Source: CAYZZA01 sp964482685 (GTDB lineage: Bacteria > Bacillota > Bacilli > Lactobacillales > Carnobacteriaceae_A). Taken from it: DNA of 14,898 nt. The notes beneath the pieces were generated by a model, which saw only the letters and a program-made list of their open reading frames with translations, did no database searches and was not told the DNA's origin. Positions within the stretch are counted from its first letter, which is position 1, and the number at the start of each line of letters is the position of its first letter. Shown here piece by piece: positions 14,622 to 14,898 of the stretch. Position numbers and translations under genes: made by a program. The DNA lies in the NCBI GenBank assembly GCA_964482685.1, contig CAYZZA010000028.1, forward strand, positions 1 to 14,898. Reading direction: 5' to 3'.

Positions 14622-14641
14622 ATAAGCCGTCATAAGCCGTC
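14622..14641. repeat. Tandem 10-nt direct repeat
   Basis: ATAAGCCGTC occurs twice back to back (14622-14631, 14632-14641), between the candidate promoter and start codon of the nitrilase-like gene. It is probably a slippage duplication or a regulator half-site pair. Confidence 0.5.
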
Positions 14642-14672
14642 GTTTGTTTAATCATTTTCTAATCTTTTACAC

Positions 14673-14701
14673 AGTATACATAATTTTAGAAATAAATGCA
14701 A
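14673..14701 (-). promoter_or_regulatory. Candidate sigma-A promoter of the nitrilase-like gene
   Basis: The minus strand reads TTGCAT, a 17-nt spacer, and TATACT, about 140 nt upstream of the start codon. The -10 box matches 5 of 6 bases and the -35 box keeps TTG. It lies about 75 nt from the IS256-like end, so the insertion leaves this promoter intact. Confidence 0.5.
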
Positions 14702-14774
14702 TGTACAGTTTTACAGTTTTTGTCGTGTTTTAAAAAAATGTATACGCTTAGAATGTTTGATTAGTCGGATTACA

Positions 14775-14898
14775 GATAAAGTCCATATAATTGTGTAAAA
14801 GAAAAGGCCATATGAAAGCCTCGTACATTTTACATTGGAAACCGAAGAAATACAAAGCTTAATTGAACATGCGGTGAAAGATGATGTAGCGAAACAGA
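14775..14898 (+). mobile_element. Left end of an IS256-family insertion sequence (runs off window)
   Basis: The segment starting GATAAAGTCC at 14775 and continuing ATATAATTGTGTAAAAG closely matches the terminal inverted repeat of IS256-type elements as I remember it. It is followed at once by transposase-like coding sequence on the plus strand. The element continues beyond the window, so the other end and the target-site duplication cannot be checked; the bases just before 14775 would be the left copy. Confidence 0.8.
14799..14898 (+). pseudogene. 5' part of an IS256-family transposase without a normal start codon
   Basis: The open frame encodes VHFTLETEEIQSLIEHAVKD and then DVAKQ before the window ends. 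This matches the N-terminus of IS256-family (Mutator-type DDE) transposases, which as I recall begin MTQVHFTLKSEEIQSIIEYS. The frame opens after a TAA at 14796-14798 and has no ATG. An ATG at 14812 is in another frame that stops after 16 codons. The distance from the inverted repeat to the coding match is only about 48 nt, shorter than the leader of typical IS256, so the ribosome site and start seem to have been lost by deletion. A TTG at 14835 could be a weak start. The downstream part is unseen, so loss of function is likely but not certain. Confidence 0.65.

Noticed and set aside
14812..14862. Short ATG frame of 16 codons at the IS256-like end
   Set aside because: It is out of frame with the transposase match and ends at once; the homologous protein sequence is in another frame.

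Overview
The window reads as chromosomal DNA of a low-GC Gram-positive bacterium (Bacillota). The basis is strong AGGAGG-type ribosome sites before nearly every gene, AT-rich spacers, a lipoprotein signal on the substrate-binding protein, a Ula-type phosphotransferase system and the left end of an IS256-family element. Lactobacillales is my best guess within that phylum, at low confidence. All intact genes lie on the minus strand, so the gene order is read from high to low coordinates. The only plus-strand coding sequence is the 5' part of the IS256-like transposase at the right edge.

From right to left: (1) 14775-14898, an IS256-like left end whose transposase lacks a usable ATG. (2) 13712-14530, a nitrilase-superfamily amidohydrolase with its own likely promoter. 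(3) 7902-13393, a complete Dpp/Opp-type ABC importer: lipoprotein receptor, two permeases and two ATPases. A strong hairpin with T-tracts separates the receptor gene from the permease genes. (4) 3372-7730, four enzyme genes of poorly known families: DUF917 (S-methyl-thiohydantoin desulfurase-like), AroM, DUF1177 and an M29/NicX-like metal-dependent aminopeptidase. They are separated by unusually long, structured spacers, and the set is closed by a perfect minus-strand terminator at 3081-3110. (5) 34-2950, a separate operon encoding EIIA, EIIB and EIIC of an ascorbate-type (Ula/SgaT) PTS, followed by a small transaldolase.

The most interesting unit is 3372-14530: an ABC importer for a peptide-like solute, physically joined to DUF917, AroM, DUF1177, an M29-like protein and a carbamoylase/amidase-like nitrilase. 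None of the four central families has a settled physiological role. Several resemble, at superfamily level, parts of hydantoin or cyclic-amide catabolism: a thiohydantoin desulfurase-like protein, a two-cysteine Asp/Glu/hydantoin-racemase-like protein and a carbon-nitrogen hydrolase. My hypothesis is uptake and stepwise breakdown of a small amide or peptide-like compound of unknown structure. This is inference from family and context.

The Ula-type operon likely imports and phosphorylates a sugar or sugar acid and feeds it into the non-oxidative pentose phosphate pathway through the transaldolase. None of the dedicated ascorbate enzymes (UlaG, UlaD, UlaE, UlaF) is in the window, so the substrate may not be ascorbate. 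No tRNA, rRNA, CRISPR array or transcriptional regulator gene was found.
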